A stretch of 64,000 bases of DNA, taken from assembly GCA_010909165.1 (NCBI GenBank), contig VJWM01000301.1:49334-113333 (forward strand). Direction: 5' to 3'. The DNA is from Anthoceros angustus (Eukaryota > Streptophyta > Anthocerotopsida > Anthocerotales > Anthocerotaceae). Numbering within the stretch: the stretch's first letter is position 1; each line of letters starts with the position of its first letter. Positions 10,781 through 21,378 of the stretch are shown piece after piece. The translations under genes were made by a program, and so were the position numbers. The notes below the pieces were generated by a model. That model did not search any database, was not told where the DNA came from, and was given only the letters and a program-made list of their open reading frames with translations.

Positions 10781-11590
10781 CTCAACAGTTTAACTCTTCC
10801 AACTGACATGAAGTCGCCTTCTTGTCGTCGCTTCTTCTCTTTTCCTTGGTCCTTTTGAACTTCTCGCACTCTCTTTGAAGTGACCCTTTGTGACAATAGT
10901 GACACTCCACATTCTTGTTACGACTAGATTTGCTACGAGAGAAGCTTCTCGGTTGCTTCCCCTTCGCAGGTGGACCTCCCTCTCATGAGGGCACCGGAAC
11001 CTTTGGAAGGTTCCATGTTTTTCACCTCCTCGCTTAACAGGCTACCTTCTACATTTACAATGGTAAGACCACTAGCGAGGCGAATTACTCGTATGCAGAA
11101 GGTATCCCAACTCTCCGTAATGTGACCAGAAACATAGCTCTCACACGGAATCAGGGCGTGATACCTTGAGATGAGCGGCTGAAAATGGTATTGAAATCAT
11201 TCGGATGATCGGACATCCTCGTCCCTTCCTTCATCTTCAAGTCCACCAAGTTTCAACCAATACACGAGAAGCGCACTTTGCTTCTCATACAGTCACATAC
11301 ACTTACGCCGTAACTCGTGGTCTTATCTTTCACATTGAAGTTGTTTTTGACAATGTTAGCATGATAGTAGATCTAGCAAGCTCATCCAGTCGCCACTCAT
11401 CACGTCATACTATCCGGTTTGGACGCCTAACAACTTTATGGGCTTGATGCTTTTTACGCACTAGAACATTATACACTTGTTCTTTCCGAGCGGGAAGTTA
11501 GTACCATCTAACTTCTCGATATTGAACATGACGTTTTCGGCGATGAAGACATCATGACTCAAAAATCGTCTGATTAAACACTCAACTCGC
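10781..11590 (-). pseudogene. copia C gag with decayed zinc knuckle
   Basis: On the minus strand near 10,860-10,930 the frame reads NKNVECHYCHKGSLQREC, a copia CCHC zinc knuckle that has lost one spacer residue and its His (Ser in its place). Basic sequence (PRSFSRSKSSR) precedes it. The rest of gag (to about 11,590) lies in broken frames containing FNIEKLDG-like sequence and the capsid remnant. Gag packages element RNA into virus-like particles. Confidence 0.65.
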
Positions 11591-11689
11591 CTTGTTAGAA
11601 AAGTCAAAAAGATCACCGTGTGTCTGTATTCCACGAGTATTCCGAATATTCGCGTTTTCTCTCGCCGCCGCGCGTTTCACTTTCTGCGC

Positions 11690-12375
11690 TGCCACCGTCA
11701 CGTGGCTGCGCTCGCGCCGCACGCCCGCCGCGCCACACGCGCTCGCCCGCCGCCCGCCGCCCAGCGGCCGCGCCGCCGCGCGGCCGCGCGCGCCAGCGGC
11801 ACCTGCGCCGCGCGCGGCGCACGCAGCGCGCGGCTGCACGCGGCGCGCGCGGCGCGCGCTGCGCAGCGCGCGGCGCCGCCGCGCGCGCGCCAGCGCGCGC
11901 GCGCCGCGCCGGCGCCGCGCGCGCGCGGCCGCCAGCGCGCCCGCGGCTGCGCGCCAGCGCGCGCCGCGCGCGCAGCGCTGCGGGCCGCGCGCCGCGGCCG
12001 CGCCCGGCGCGCCCGGCGCGCCGCGCCGCGCTGCGCCCTCCCCGGCGCGCGCCGCGCGCTCGCCTTCGGCCCGCCGCCGCCCGCCGGCCAGCGCTGGCCA
12101 GCGCCCGCCAGCTGCGGCCGGCCGGCCGCGCCGCGGCGCGCTGCGCGCGCGCGCCCACGCCGCGCGCGCTCGGCGCCGCTCGCCCCGCCCGCGCCGCGCC
12201 GCTGCGCCAGCGCTCGCCCTGGCGCCGCGGCTCGCGCGCGCGCCCGCGGCTGCGCTCCCGCGCCGCGCCGGGCCCGCCGCCGCCTCCGCCCGCCGCGGCC
12301 GCGCCGTCGCGGCTCGCTCACGGCCTCGCCGCTCGCGCCCGGCGTTCGCAGCCCTCGCCGCGATCGATCGCAATT
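11690..12375. other. ultra-GC-rich, CpG-dense low-complexity island
   Basis: About 685 bp consist almost solely of C and G, with A and T nearly limited to scattered CAGC, CACG and CTGCG words. GC content is estimated above 85%, against about 45-50% outside. It is built from short GCGC, GGCGCC, GCCGC and CCAGCG words without a fixed period. It begins near GTCACGTGGCTGCG and ends near GCGATCGATCGC. It sits between the 5' LTR/PBS and gag of copia C, where a leader is expected. Open frames of 180-296 codons on both strands, rich in Ala and Arg, follow from the lack of A/T-containing stops. Confidence 0.95.
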
Positions 12376-12425
12376 CCAGCTGCGCGCCCTGCGGCTAGAA
12401 AATTCTAGCATCACAACACCAAACC

Positions 12426-12438
12426 ACTCGATACCGGT
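12426..12438 (-). promoter_or_regulatory. copia C primer-binding site (degenerate)
   Basis: The minus strand reads ACCGGTATCGAGT directly next to the 5' LTR, a mutated form of the copia PBS TGGTATCAGAGC that pairs with initiator tRNA-Met. Confidence 0.65.
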
Positions 12439-12677
12439 TGAAGGATCGTGGGCAGCCATCTTGGTGGAAAGAGGAGAGGAGAGGAGGCAAGTAGCTCTCT
12501 CACATTGAGATGAGGCTTGGAGGGTATTTATACCCTCCTAGGAAGCTCCAGAAGCTCCTAGGAAGGAGCACAAGAAGCTTCCTAGTGATTAGCTTAAGCT
12601 AAACTAATGATACTTAATCGACACCCAACTTAGACTAAGTGTATTAGTCTAAGTACATTGGGCTTAATACCCCTTAC
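12439..12677 (-). repeat. copia C 5' LTR
   Basis: Same sequence as 7,584-7,840, carrying the GGAGGGTATTTATACCCTCC inverted repeat at 12,519-12,538. It ends CCCTTAC next to the target duplication ATGAG. Confidence 0.9.
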
Positions 12678-14007
12678 ATGAGCGTGAGGCTGTATGTGGA
12701 GGAGGAGCACACGGTGGCTCAAATGATGAAGAGCGGAATAATGTGCAGGGCCTATAGACGCACGACGCCTATGGAAGACGCCAAGAAACCGCAGCAAGTG
12801 ATGAGGTGGAGGTTTTGGGGAGAATCGCTCGATCGAGGCGGGCAGGAGAGCGAGAGCGACGGAACCCCACCGCCGTAGGCTAGGCAAAGAATCATGACGG
12901 CTCACCGATTTTAGGGGAGCGCCACATCATAGGCCGAGGTTTCTTGGGTTAGGGATAGGATGTTTTGAGGCCGCGGGTCAGAGTTACCTCGAATTGGTAG
13001 GAGCGCTGTGGTAGTGGGCCATATTTTCAGACATCGGAGTGAGTCGGGAGATCCAACCGAATGTATAAGAGACCCTGAGAGTCTCAATGCATAATCATGT
13101 GTGAACTCCGTGTTGAAGCGCGCCAGGTTGGTTAGGAGACGCCCCGATCAAGATCAAACTCGCTCGATGCACCGCTCGCACAAGAAGGCCGGAAGATCCT
13201 CGGATGGTCGAGAGCGAGTGGCCAAGCTCCACGCCTGGAGGGACGGAAGGCAAATCGACGACGCCGGGCGGGAGGTAGGGGTTGCCGCGAAGGCTGAGGC
13301 GGAATCCGGAAGGCGAATCGCCACCCGACTTGTTTTCCGATCTTCTTCCCAAATCCGCTGCCACCAGCGTGTTTCATTCCAAGAGGGGGTCTGTGGTGGC
13401 CCAAGGGGTCTGTGTGGCCCAAGAGGGGGTCTGTGTGGCCCAAGGTGGGGTCTGTGTGACCTGTGAGGAGAGGGAGAGAAGATTTATTTAGGAAGGGGAA
13501 GGTCCCCGAAAGGGTGGGTGAGTGCGCGCTGTAAGGGATTGTGTGTGCGTGTGGGAAAATCGGGAAATGGTTAGGGGAGAGTGGAAGTGAGTGGTGGAAT
13601 CGCGGGGAACTGGCGACGGAGTGAGGCGCCGCGGCACTCGAGGTCGTGGTGCATAGCTCCCGGGAAGGATCCGAACGCGGAAATTCCGGGAAGCGAAGTG
13701 AGGGGGCATGTAGGCGTGTGTATGCCCATAACCCCAAGGTCGCGCCGAGAAGTCATGACAAATAGTCACCATGCGCTAAGGCGCGGTGGGACCCGCCAAG
13801 AACCACCACGCGGTGGCCGAGTCTCCACGGGCGGGTTTGGGTATGGTAGCCGGGAGAGGAGGGGTAGTGAATGACGGGTAAGTCTAGAATCCATAGTTTT
13901 AGAACATCTTGACACAAAACCATTCCCTTGGGATCAATCCGGACTACAAATTACATAGAGGGTAAATGTGGCCTCATGCCTTCGGATGCAAAAACCCATT
14001 CCACATT
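12678..14007 (+). mobile_element. gypsy-1 LTR, 3' portion
   Basis: Continues the LTR interrupted at 7,583. Its reverse complement is found at 40,105-41,215 plus 52,902-53,130. It ends CCCATTCCACA immediately before the primer-binding site, giving the usual CA terminus. A 17-24-bp minisatellite lies at 13,384-13,462, followed by GATTTATTTAGG, which may serve as promoter. Total LTR length without copia C is about 1.65 kb. Confidence 0.85.
13384..13462 (+). repeat. minisatellite in gypsy-1 LTR
   Basis: Four copies of GGTCTGTGTGGCCCAAG-like units, separated by short G-rich spacers. A shorter version (about two units) remains in the minus-oriented LTR near 40,640-40,685, so the array has changed in length between LTR copies. 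Confidence 0.8.
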
Positions 14008-14024
14008 TTGGCGCTTGCCGGGAA
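14008..14024 (+). promoter_or_regulatory. gypsy-1 primer-binding site (tRNA-Asp type, damaged)
   Basis: TTTGGCGCTTGCCGGGAA follows the LTR end. It corresponds to the intact tRNA-Asp PBS at 57,134-57,151 with two bases (CG) and one G missing. Confidence 0.7.
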
Positions 14025-14049
14025 TGAAACTGCGCTGGTTATAGGAAGA

Positions 14050-15680
14050 CTAACCATAGCTTAGGTGTCCGGGAGGAAGAAGGCTAAGAAGGAGAGGAAG
14101 AAGCCCAGACCTGGGAAAAGAGAAGGATCCTCATCCTCCCTAAGAAAGTTCATCAGTGAAGAGAGCTCCACGTAAGATTCCACAAAGTTCCTGAGGAGGA
14201 AACGAGTGATCGAGGAAGCGCCATCGATGAGGAGCGCGCCAAATGGAAAAAAAATGAAGGGTCGCACGGACAACAAGGAGTCGGGTAAGGGCAAAACAAG
14301 AGGCGATGTACGAAAAAGGACGCGAACAAGCAAGGAGGAGGCCGAGGTGCAAGAAAGTGGAACAACAGGGAAACAAGATGGAGGAGATAATGGCAAAATT
14401 CGAGAAATTCCATCTTAACGCGGTAAAGGAGCACGAGAGAAGGAGAGCTGTCACGAATCCACGGGCTAACCTCTTCTGTTCAACGTGCGGGCAGCAGGGT
14501 CATTCCAAGGCTAACTGCCCGACAACAAGAGTGCATCTGCTCGGATATGAGGAGGAAGAGGAAGATACTCCTGTGGAGGATACATACCAAATTCGTGAAG
14601 TACGTATAAATCGTGTACCAAGACTATGTATCCTCCAACTTACGAAATTCGCCGTAGGCGTTCAGAATCAACAAGGGTAATAATAATGGGCACCGCCTCT
14701 TACAACCGCCGCAACCTTGACACTATGCATAAATGCCTTTATCCAACTCGTGGCAATGGAGATTTCGATAACCGTGTCAAGATTGCGTAGGGCATTTGGC
14801 CGAAGCGCATCGCCAAAACAGAAAACTGAGATCGCGCAGCCACCGGACGGGGTTCACCGGCCGAGCCAAGGTTCCGTCCGCCATGCATGTTGAAGACGCT
14901 GATGGTCAGAGGACGCCGAGATTAAGACCCTAAGGAGCTTAGAGGGTTTAGATGCCACGGATAGTGATTATTATGGGGAGGTATCTGCCATGGTCGTCAG
15001 AACGCGAAGCTCGAAAGCTAAGGAGAAGAGGCGTGGGGGAAGGAAAAGAAGAAAGGAGGTGGATACACCTGGCTGTGGTCGAGGAGGGAGCGCCGCCGGC
15101 CAAGCGAGGGAATGACAAAATTTGCAGAACCGGCGTTCAGAGGTGGAACGGACCCAAGCGCAACCGGCACTTTGGCGGACGAACCAATGGGGCAGGAGGA
15201 AGGTACTGCGACAGAGTGTTCCAGTGGACGAGGGTGCAAATTCAAAGCAGGGAAAGGAATTGCGAATGGACATAATTGAAGACACTTTACAAGCTACCCC
15301 AGGAATTGCTGAGCAGGAAAAAAATGGGTTAGGATTTCCACCAGACGTACGGGAAGAGGTTATGGATATGATCCAGGAGGAACTGGGCGAGAAGGCCAAG
15401 GTGGTCGAGGCGCCGGTTTCCAATGCTACCCCACCAGAGTCCGCCACCCCACCTGAGGAAGCCACCGTACCTCGAAGCCTAACGGAGTTGGAATCTACAA
15501 CCAACGTAAACTCTGGCGGAGGAAAAACGAAGGTGTTTCCTTTAACTTGGCAGAGGCCATCATGGATCAGATTTTATGATCACATTCGACAACTCCTTCG
15601 AGACAACCCACCAGATAGGCAAAGCAGATCGAGGGCATTGAAGGAAGCCCACCCAAGAAAAGCAACGCCTTCCTAAACCG
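14050..15680 (+). pseudogene. gypsy-1 gag region with CCHC zinc knuckle
   Basis: The frame 14,306-14,680 contains NPRANLF-CSTCGQQGHSKANC, a perfect CX2CX4HX4C nucleic-acid-binding knuckle at codons 58-71, preceded by basic coiled-coil sequence. A following frame (15,122-15,676, 184 codons) is acidic (DVREEVMDMIQEELGEKAKVVEAP) and ends with Pro/Thr-rich sequence, then a basic DNPPDRQSRSRALKEAHPRK. The capsid N-terminus is broken across 14,050-14,300. No aspartic-protease DSG/DTG motif is readable up to 16,230. Several shifts make this a pseudogene. Confidence 0.7.
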
Positions 15681-16650
15681 GACCAAGACTTGTCACAACC
15701 TAGTATCCATGGTTGACCAAGGGCCATGAACCTGTAGAGATCGCGGATGCATCATAAAAGGGTACCTCTCGATACCGTGTGAATATCATGACGAGGAAAC
15801 GCTAAAATTGGGGTTGGAAATTGAGCATACAGCAAGGTTTTGCGCTTGGCGATATGTCCGTAATGGTGCCGAGGGAGAGAACTCACAGTGTTAACGATCT
15901 GGAACCATTCCCTATCTAATGGATTATGTAGTCATCCAAAGACAAGTCGCCGGTATAGCGCTTAATTGGTCGAACATGGATGTACGGATCTCAATGCACG
16001 CCAAATGGGGAAGAAAGGAAGTCGATTCAAACCATCGGAATGGGATCCTAAGACCAAGGAAGGTAGGATTTGCCTAACTCGGAGTAAGGACTGAGACCCC
16101 AATCAAACGGAAGGATACACCTCCGCTGAAGACACGTCGGGGGAAACAGAACAAGAAGACAAATTTCCTTTCGCGCACATCTCATGGTCTGACGAGGAAC
16201 AGGATTATCGCAGAGACATTCCGCACGCGATCAATCTGGTGGGCTGTTACGGGGTAACCATGGACTGCACTGGAACTTCGATGAAGGAGGGAACAGGCGA
16301 AGGGCAACCGGATAAGGAGGAAGAAACAGGAGTTACGCGTTTCACCTCGGAGGATCTGTTTAGAGAGTGGGGCATGCGAGAAGAGGAACCGCGGGAGCCA
16401 GAAGAAGGGTTTGGCATCAGCACCGCACCAGTGGAGCGTGAGTGGGTACAGGCAGATGAAGTTAAGGATGTTGAGGTTCTCCCAGGGAAAGTACTCAAAT
16501 TCTCAAGAACAATGGATGCCGTGTTGGGAAAGGCAAGCAAGCAGCTGCGTAATTCATCGATGTCGCCTCAAGTAACCGACATGAAGGGTATTCCCAAGGA
16601 GTGGGTGAATATAGGATTGACTGACCGTGAGCAATCCCAAGAAGGATTCC
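15681..16650 (+). pseudogene. gypsy-1 protease/RT linker region
   Basis: The first 550 bp show no open frame and probably held the protease. The frame 16,239-16,664 (141 codons) is acidic (EEEPREPEEGFGIS) and ends with VEVLPGKVLKFSRTMD, resembling the segment that precedes RT in Tat/Athila-type gypsy elements. The region just downstream reads SKYPQGR, as expected at RT entry. Confidence 0.5.
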
Positions 16651-17790
16651 GCAAGACAAGTTAAATCCAAGTACCCTCAAGGTCGGAGCTGTGATCTCAA
16701 GGCTGGATGTGATCTATCCTATAGTCAATCACCGAATAAGGGTGGCTCAATCGTGGTAGTATTCATTCTTAGATGGGTACTTATAACCACCGCACCTTAG
16801 GGAAAGTGATTGGCCGACCGCTTACAACGGACCGGGGACATATGCCTGCGCACAGACGGCTTGACCGAGCTCTTTCATGCGAACCATTGTCAAGATCTTC
16901 AAGGACTTCTAGGGACTTTATGGAAGTTTTCTTGACGACTTCAGGGGCTAAGGACCATTTGTCGCACCTCCTGAACGGTGTCGAACCACGCAATTATGCC
17001 TCGCATCCGTAAAAGTGCTACTTTGGCATGTCAAGGGATTCTGGGCATCGGACGCAAGAGGCATCGAGGTCGATCCGGACAAGGTCATAGCCACTTAGGG
17101 CACCTTCAACGCTAAAAGAACTCCGTGGGTTCCCCGGAATGGTCTATTCAGACGCTTCTCCCAAATTTCGCCAAGCGGGCTGCCCCACTAACGAGCTTGT
17201 TGAGGAAGGACCAAGAGTGGGAATGGACGATGGAACGGAGAACGCATTCCGTGATCACGACATCGCCGCCACGCTTAAGAGGCCCGATCGAGTAAGAAAT
17301 TCCATGTTTTCGCTGATGTTTCAAAGATTTGCAATTGATCGGTCCTTAGCCAGCCGGATGAGAAGAAGAAGGATTTCCGATCTACTATGCCGCAGACAAC
17401 TAACGGACGCGAACGAAAGTATACCACCACGGAGCGCCAATCTGGAATGATTTACGTCGAAATTCGACACTACCTCCTCTCATATGAATTTGTGTTTCAC
17501 GCTGATCACTTTGCCTTGAAACACCTTGTGAATAAACCCGACCTTCGGACGGATAGCTCTGGATCCTACCGCCTGTGGAGTTTTCTTCAAGAGAAACGAG
17601 AGAGGGAAGCATGTCAACGCCGACTTCATATCCCGCTTGAAACAGGAACGGTGGAACGAAACCAGAAGATGATTTCCGATGAGACATTGTTTTCGAAGGT
17701 CGCAAACAAAGCGAAGACCAAGGAAATAAGGGTGGAGGGCCGATCGATTGAAGGAGGAGAGGTTCCACAAGACCAACATATCAGGAGATT
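16651..17790 (+). pseudogene. gypsy-1 reverse transcriptase / RNase H
   Basis: RT entry and palm are badly decayed (16,650-17,100). From 17,100 the thumb reads in mixed frames as ELRGFPGM-VYSDASPKFRQAG, then AFRDH, LKRPDR and an FADASK-like strand. RNase H follows at 17,390-17,640: DANERKYTTTER-type sequence, HYLLSYEFVFHADHFALKHLVNKPD and NADFISRL. These are hallmark Ty3/gypsy strings (the YxTTER and HADHxALKHL blocks). Many single-base changes inactivate the gene. Confidence 0.85.
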
Positions 17791-17879
17791 TATGATTATC
17801 TCGGCACGGGTCAAATCCCTTCACATCTTCCCAAAGCACAAAAACAGGCGCTCGTCCACTACTCAAGACCACTTATACG

Positions 17880-18420
17880 GCACAGTACGAACTTATACCG
17901 AGTAGGTCCCGATGGCAGGGAGCGGTTATGGGTACGCGCCAAGCAGGCAAGCAGAGTACTGAGCTCATTACACGAGGGGGAAGCGGGGGGCCATTATGCC
18001 GCGCATGTCACTTGCAGGAAAATTCTGGAGGCTGGCTATTGGTGGCCTACCATGTACAAGGATGCCAAGGAATTCAAGCGCCCGGACGCCACAAAGAGTC
18101 GCAAGCCAACCGCCACAACCCAATGGCCCCTTGTTCCCATACTTGCACTCGCACCATTCGAGAAATGGGGGATCGATTTTGTCGGGCCCATCCAGCCCAA
18201 AACAAAGACCCGCCAAAACCAAGACATCCGTAGCCACAGACATCAGACACGGATGGTGGAGGCGCAAACCGGGTGGATTCGCGAATGGTATGTGTTCTGC
18301 TTGAGCAAATCATCACTAGATATGGCTGCCCATTGAGCTGGTCGCTGATAGAGGTACGATTTCAATCAATCGTAATCTAATATGACCAAATCACTTCAAT
18401 GTTGATCACAGTGAAGACCA
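17880..18420 (+). pseudogene. gypsy-1 integrase
   Basis: Pieces in different frames give HHCC-like GGHYAAHVTCRKILEAGYWWPTMYKDAKEF (frame-split), then ALAPFEKWGIDFVGPIQP with the first catalytic Asp, and after a shift the LVSDRG block with the second Asp near 18,345-18,355. This is the standard Ty3/gypsy integrase order directly after RNase H. The third catalytic residue (Glu) region is not readable. No chromodomain was seen. Confidence 0.85.
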
Positions 18421-19158
18421 CTCCTACAACCCAAAGGCCAATGACAAAAGGCAAACGGCTTGTTGTGCAAGATCACCAAGCTCACCGCCGCTATGCATGA
18501 TCGATATGAAACGCATTCGCACTTTGGGCATACCGAATCATGGAAAAGGTGACAACGCAGACTCAGACACTTACATATGGACACCACCCGTCATGCCAAT
18601 AGAGTTCAAGTACCCACCCTCGAGTAGAAACAAGTCGAATGCCGTGGAGGAAAGCCAATTGGAGAGGTTATTGGATTCAGAAGACACACGAGGACAGAGA
18701 TGAAGCATAAGGATGATAATCAAGCGCCAAGAGTATGTTGTTCCCGGGACCGCTCTATTGTATGATAACCGATACATGCATTTTCCGTAAGTTACATTTA
18801 AGGTGGATGGGACCCTACAAAGTTTTGGAGGTTTTCGACAACGGATCTATCCACAGTTGAATGGATCCCGCCAACTAGAGTCAACGGTTGTTAAAAGTAT
18901 TATTAATAAGTTGGCGAGGACGCCAACAAATGAGAAGGGGAGTATGGAAGACCACATATACACTAACCCTCTCAAGTGTCGGATGAACGATTTTTTGTTT
19001 TGGGAGTGTTTGTATAGCAAAGTGCTTTGAGAATCGCCTGGGTAAGGTCTTTTATACGAGAATGGTCCTTGGCCCTTGGGATAATAATTTTCTTTTTTTT
19101 TGAACCTTAGGTTTTTCAACCTGATAGGTAGGTTTGAGATAGAGTCCTTGGGTTTTGG
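18421..19158 (+). pseudogene. gypsy-1 integrase C-terminal region and post-pol sequence
   Basis: At 18,795-18,900 the frames read KWMGPYKVLEVFDNGSIHSQLNG-like sequence, the usual gypsy integrase C-terminal SH3-like block (GPYxVxxVxxNGxxxL). From about 19,030 to 19,150 there is T-rich non-coding sequence with FNLIGRFEIESLGFG-like frames and no known domain. Confidence 0.6.
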
Positions 19159-19822
19159 GTGATTTTAGAAATAAGAAAGTGTCTATATATGTTAGGTGCC
19201 TACATCCGCCATGCCAAGCTGGGAGGTAGCCGCCCACCACGGTCAAGAACGGACGCATGCACTGTGGGAGTTTACAACCCTAGTGGCGAGCTGCTACGAG
19301 CGCAATCGAGAGACGACACACCCAAGACCGCGAGGTCGCGAATTTCCGTGCCGGCGCCGAGCGGAGCAGGGGCGCATGCAACGCGCGCCGGCCGAGTCTC
19401 GCTCAGCAGTGGACGACGCCACCGTGCAGGCGGGCGGAAAGGAAACCAGGCAAGTAGCGAAGGAGGAAAAGAGGCGCCGAGGCAAGAGCGCCAGAAAGGG
19501 AGTGGAGGAGACGCGCGAGGGTGGTGTCCCTTTTCACCCGCAGGAGGGTCGTTCTTTCCAAGAAACAAGGAGAAAGGGAGATGGCGCCCGAGCCGCGCCA
19601 AATTACATGCAAAGGCCCAACATGGACTGGAAGGTGAGAGCGGCGTGCAGAGCTGGTCCGGAATTTATGGAGAAGAAATGGTGTTACCCCAAAGATTGGT
19701 GCAAGAGTGCGCAATTGAGAACCAAGTTGCAAGAGGGAGACGCGAGGAAGAGGCCGCAAACTGGGATTTGGGACTCTTTCGAGCAAAGAAGGGCGAAGCG
19801 AGGATGGAAGCTTGGTAATTGA
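19159..19822 (+). other. two overlapping Arg/Gly-rich open frames in post-pol region
   Basis: Two plus-strand frames of 219 and 208 codons (19,159-19,818 and 19,196-19,822) run over the same 660 bp, and a minus-strand frame overlaps too. High GC and few stops explain the overlap. The second frame has a plausible tail (NYMQRPNMDWKVRAACRAGPEF-MEKKWCYPKDWCK) and may be the start of the accessory ORF that continues at 19,922. No known domain is recognised, and I would not treat either as a proven gene. Confidence 0.3.
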
Positions 19823-19921
19823 CCCCAGAGAAAGAAGACCTCGAGAGCCGCAAGGCCATGAAGCCTGGAGAAGTGAGAGTGAACAATGGATGGGTGACTC
19901 GCCAACTCGTGTCTGCAAATG

Positions 19922-21052
19922 TGGGATTAGCCAAGTGGATTTTGTGTTTCGTAACCTAAGTTGATCATATGGCGCACTCACTCGGTCTTCATGAGGTGGT
20001 TAAAGGTACAAAGATTGGGGCGGATGATCTTTGAAAGAGCCTGTGAGGAGAAATTGCTCCCCTTCCCTCGGCCCTCCTTGATTTCACCTTTTCTAATTCA
20101 TGTGTTCGCGATTCCGTGTCTAACGAGTTGAAGTCGGTCTCCTTCATAGCCGGAAACCGGCCAGGAACTCAAGGTAGAGGAGGAGGAGGTAAGGAGATTC
20201 CGGAAGGATTCCAGAGCTTGGGAATGCGCTCCCCTAGAAGATCGGATGAAGGTGGGGAGGTTTCCAAGGGCAAGAAGCGGCTACCCGAACGGGGTCACAA
20301 GAAGGGAAGGACAACAGAAGAAGAGGAACCCACACACACCTAGGGTCACCAGTCGAATCAGCAGGAACGCGAGTGAAGGAGGAGAAAATAAAAGGGAACG
20401 ACAAGTTGTGCCCTCTGTGCAGGGAGGAGTCGCCGCTAGGAGAGATTGGAGCGGATGAGGAAGTAGTGGCAAACCAACCCCTAGAAGAAGAGGGGTTAGT
20501 TTCGATAGCCAAGTCCGCGACGAGCTCCTAACATTTTTGGCGACATTTCACCGACGTCCTACAAGTGGAGATAGTGACACCGTCAAGTAGAATTGTTGTG
20601 GAGGGAATGGGCACGGGCAGCCCAATTGAATCAGCCCCGACCCATGGCTCGACGCAGCGGATCTCCTCGACTCAGCCCATGGCTCTCACCCGAGGCCAAC
20701 AGAAAAGTTGCTCAAGGAGAAGTTGGAGAGCCCGAAGGCGAGAACAAGGTGGCAGAGGAGCGCAGAGCGAGGCGGCCCTATGCAAGGCATGTGAGCGCAA
20801 GGGCCATGTCCACCCAACAGAGGCCTTAGTGAATCAGTCAAGGAGGCGATGCCACAATTGAGGAGTTTCAAGATGAGGTCTCATGAGCCTGTGAACAATG
20901 GAAACAATGGCGCCCGAGAAATTCAAGAAGTCATGAGATACAAGAGAGAGATGAAGCTGGGGCCGAGTCAAGAAAGAGGTGGCCAAACCGAAGAAGGCGA
21001 GCTACGGAACCGCTAGTCAAGCCACCTGCAGGGAAACCACCACGGTGGCTAA
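19922..21052 (+). pseudogene. gypsy-1 accessory ORF, copy 2
   Basis: Homologous to 6,026-7,256 over its whole length, with many more deletions. It retains GGEVSKGKKR, EENKRERQVVP, KLLKEKLES and EEFQDEVS-like strings. Both copies end at CCACCACGGTGGCTAA; copy 1 then continues into the LTR, whereas here the sequence switches after 21,052 to a copia gag in reverse orientation. The expected LTR is found in reverse complement from 53,433 downward, so this end is an inversion breakpoint. Confidence 0.7.
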
Positions 21053-21056
21053 TCTC
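21043..21056. other. left breakpoint of inferred 32.4-kb inversion
   Basis: Gypsy-1 sequence ends at ACGGTGGCTAA and reverse-oriented copia D gag begins. The partner breakpoint at 53,425-53,436 reads ACGGTGGTATA, sharing the 7-mer ACGGTGG. Flipping 21,053-53,433 rejoins the gypsy-1 body to its LTR and the copia D 5' end to the rest of its gag. Confidence 0.7.
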
Positions 21057-21378
21057 AACATCAATTTCATGAGCGTTAAGATCAAAATCCTCCTGTTGCG
21101 AGGATGATCTAATGTGTTGTTGTCTCTTCTTTGAAGCCACGATCTTCTCCCTATACTTTGTCCGCTAAGATTAAATCCATGGAAGGCGTATCGAGAGATT
21201 GATACACAACAAGTGCATCCTTAAAGTATTAATGATCACCGGTTGTTTGCTTGCTCAAACAAAAAATTGTTGCATGATCTCGATAAGAGGTAAAATAGCG
21301 ACATTGGGGATGAGAGTGCCATGAGCATAAGCAAGCAAGAGTGGTCAAGCACGAGGAGGCGGTGTGCTCACGATACCA
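21053..21378 (-). pseudogene. copia D gag start and PBS (5' part, displaced)
   Basis: On the minus strand a PBS TGGTATCGTGAGC (21,366-21,378) abuts the LTR and is followed by about 220 bp of leader. A gag-like frame begins at about 21,140 with MASKKRQQHIRSSSQQEDF and runs off the breakpoint while still open and acidic. In the flipped arrangement it continues into IDRVSNINYARIDSGDDAD at 53,434 onward, also acidic and in a compatible frame. The copia D body with zinc knuckle and protease is at 53.6-54.98 kb. Confidence 0.65.

Larger units (their letters stand above)
7584..12677 (-). mobile_element. copia C, Ty1/copia retrotransposon nested in gypsy-1 LTR
   Basis: Two LTRs of about 240-257 bp (7,584-7,840 and 12,439-12,677) flank a minus-strand copia polyprotein in the order gag, integrase, reverse transcriptase, RNase H (high to low coordinates). 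A perfect 5-bp target duplication, ATGAG, flanks it (7,579-7,583 and 12,678-12,682). The uninterrupted site survives in the other gypsy-1 LTR near 53,110-53,135. A degenerate initiator-tRNA-Met PBS lies next to the right-hand LTR. All coding parts contain stops or shifts, so the copy is not autonomous. An extreme GC-rich island replaces part of the leader/gag region. Confidence 0.9.

Noticed and set aside
11582-12508. Open frames of 180-296 codons on both strands in the GC-rich island
   Set aside because: They overlap in most frames and encode only Ala/Arg-rich low complexity. Lack of A/T prevents stop codons, so openness is not evidence for coding.
19159-19822. Two overlapping 200-codon frames as a dual-coding gene
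   Set aside because: GC-rich sequence gives open frames on both strands; no domain or start signal favours either strongly.
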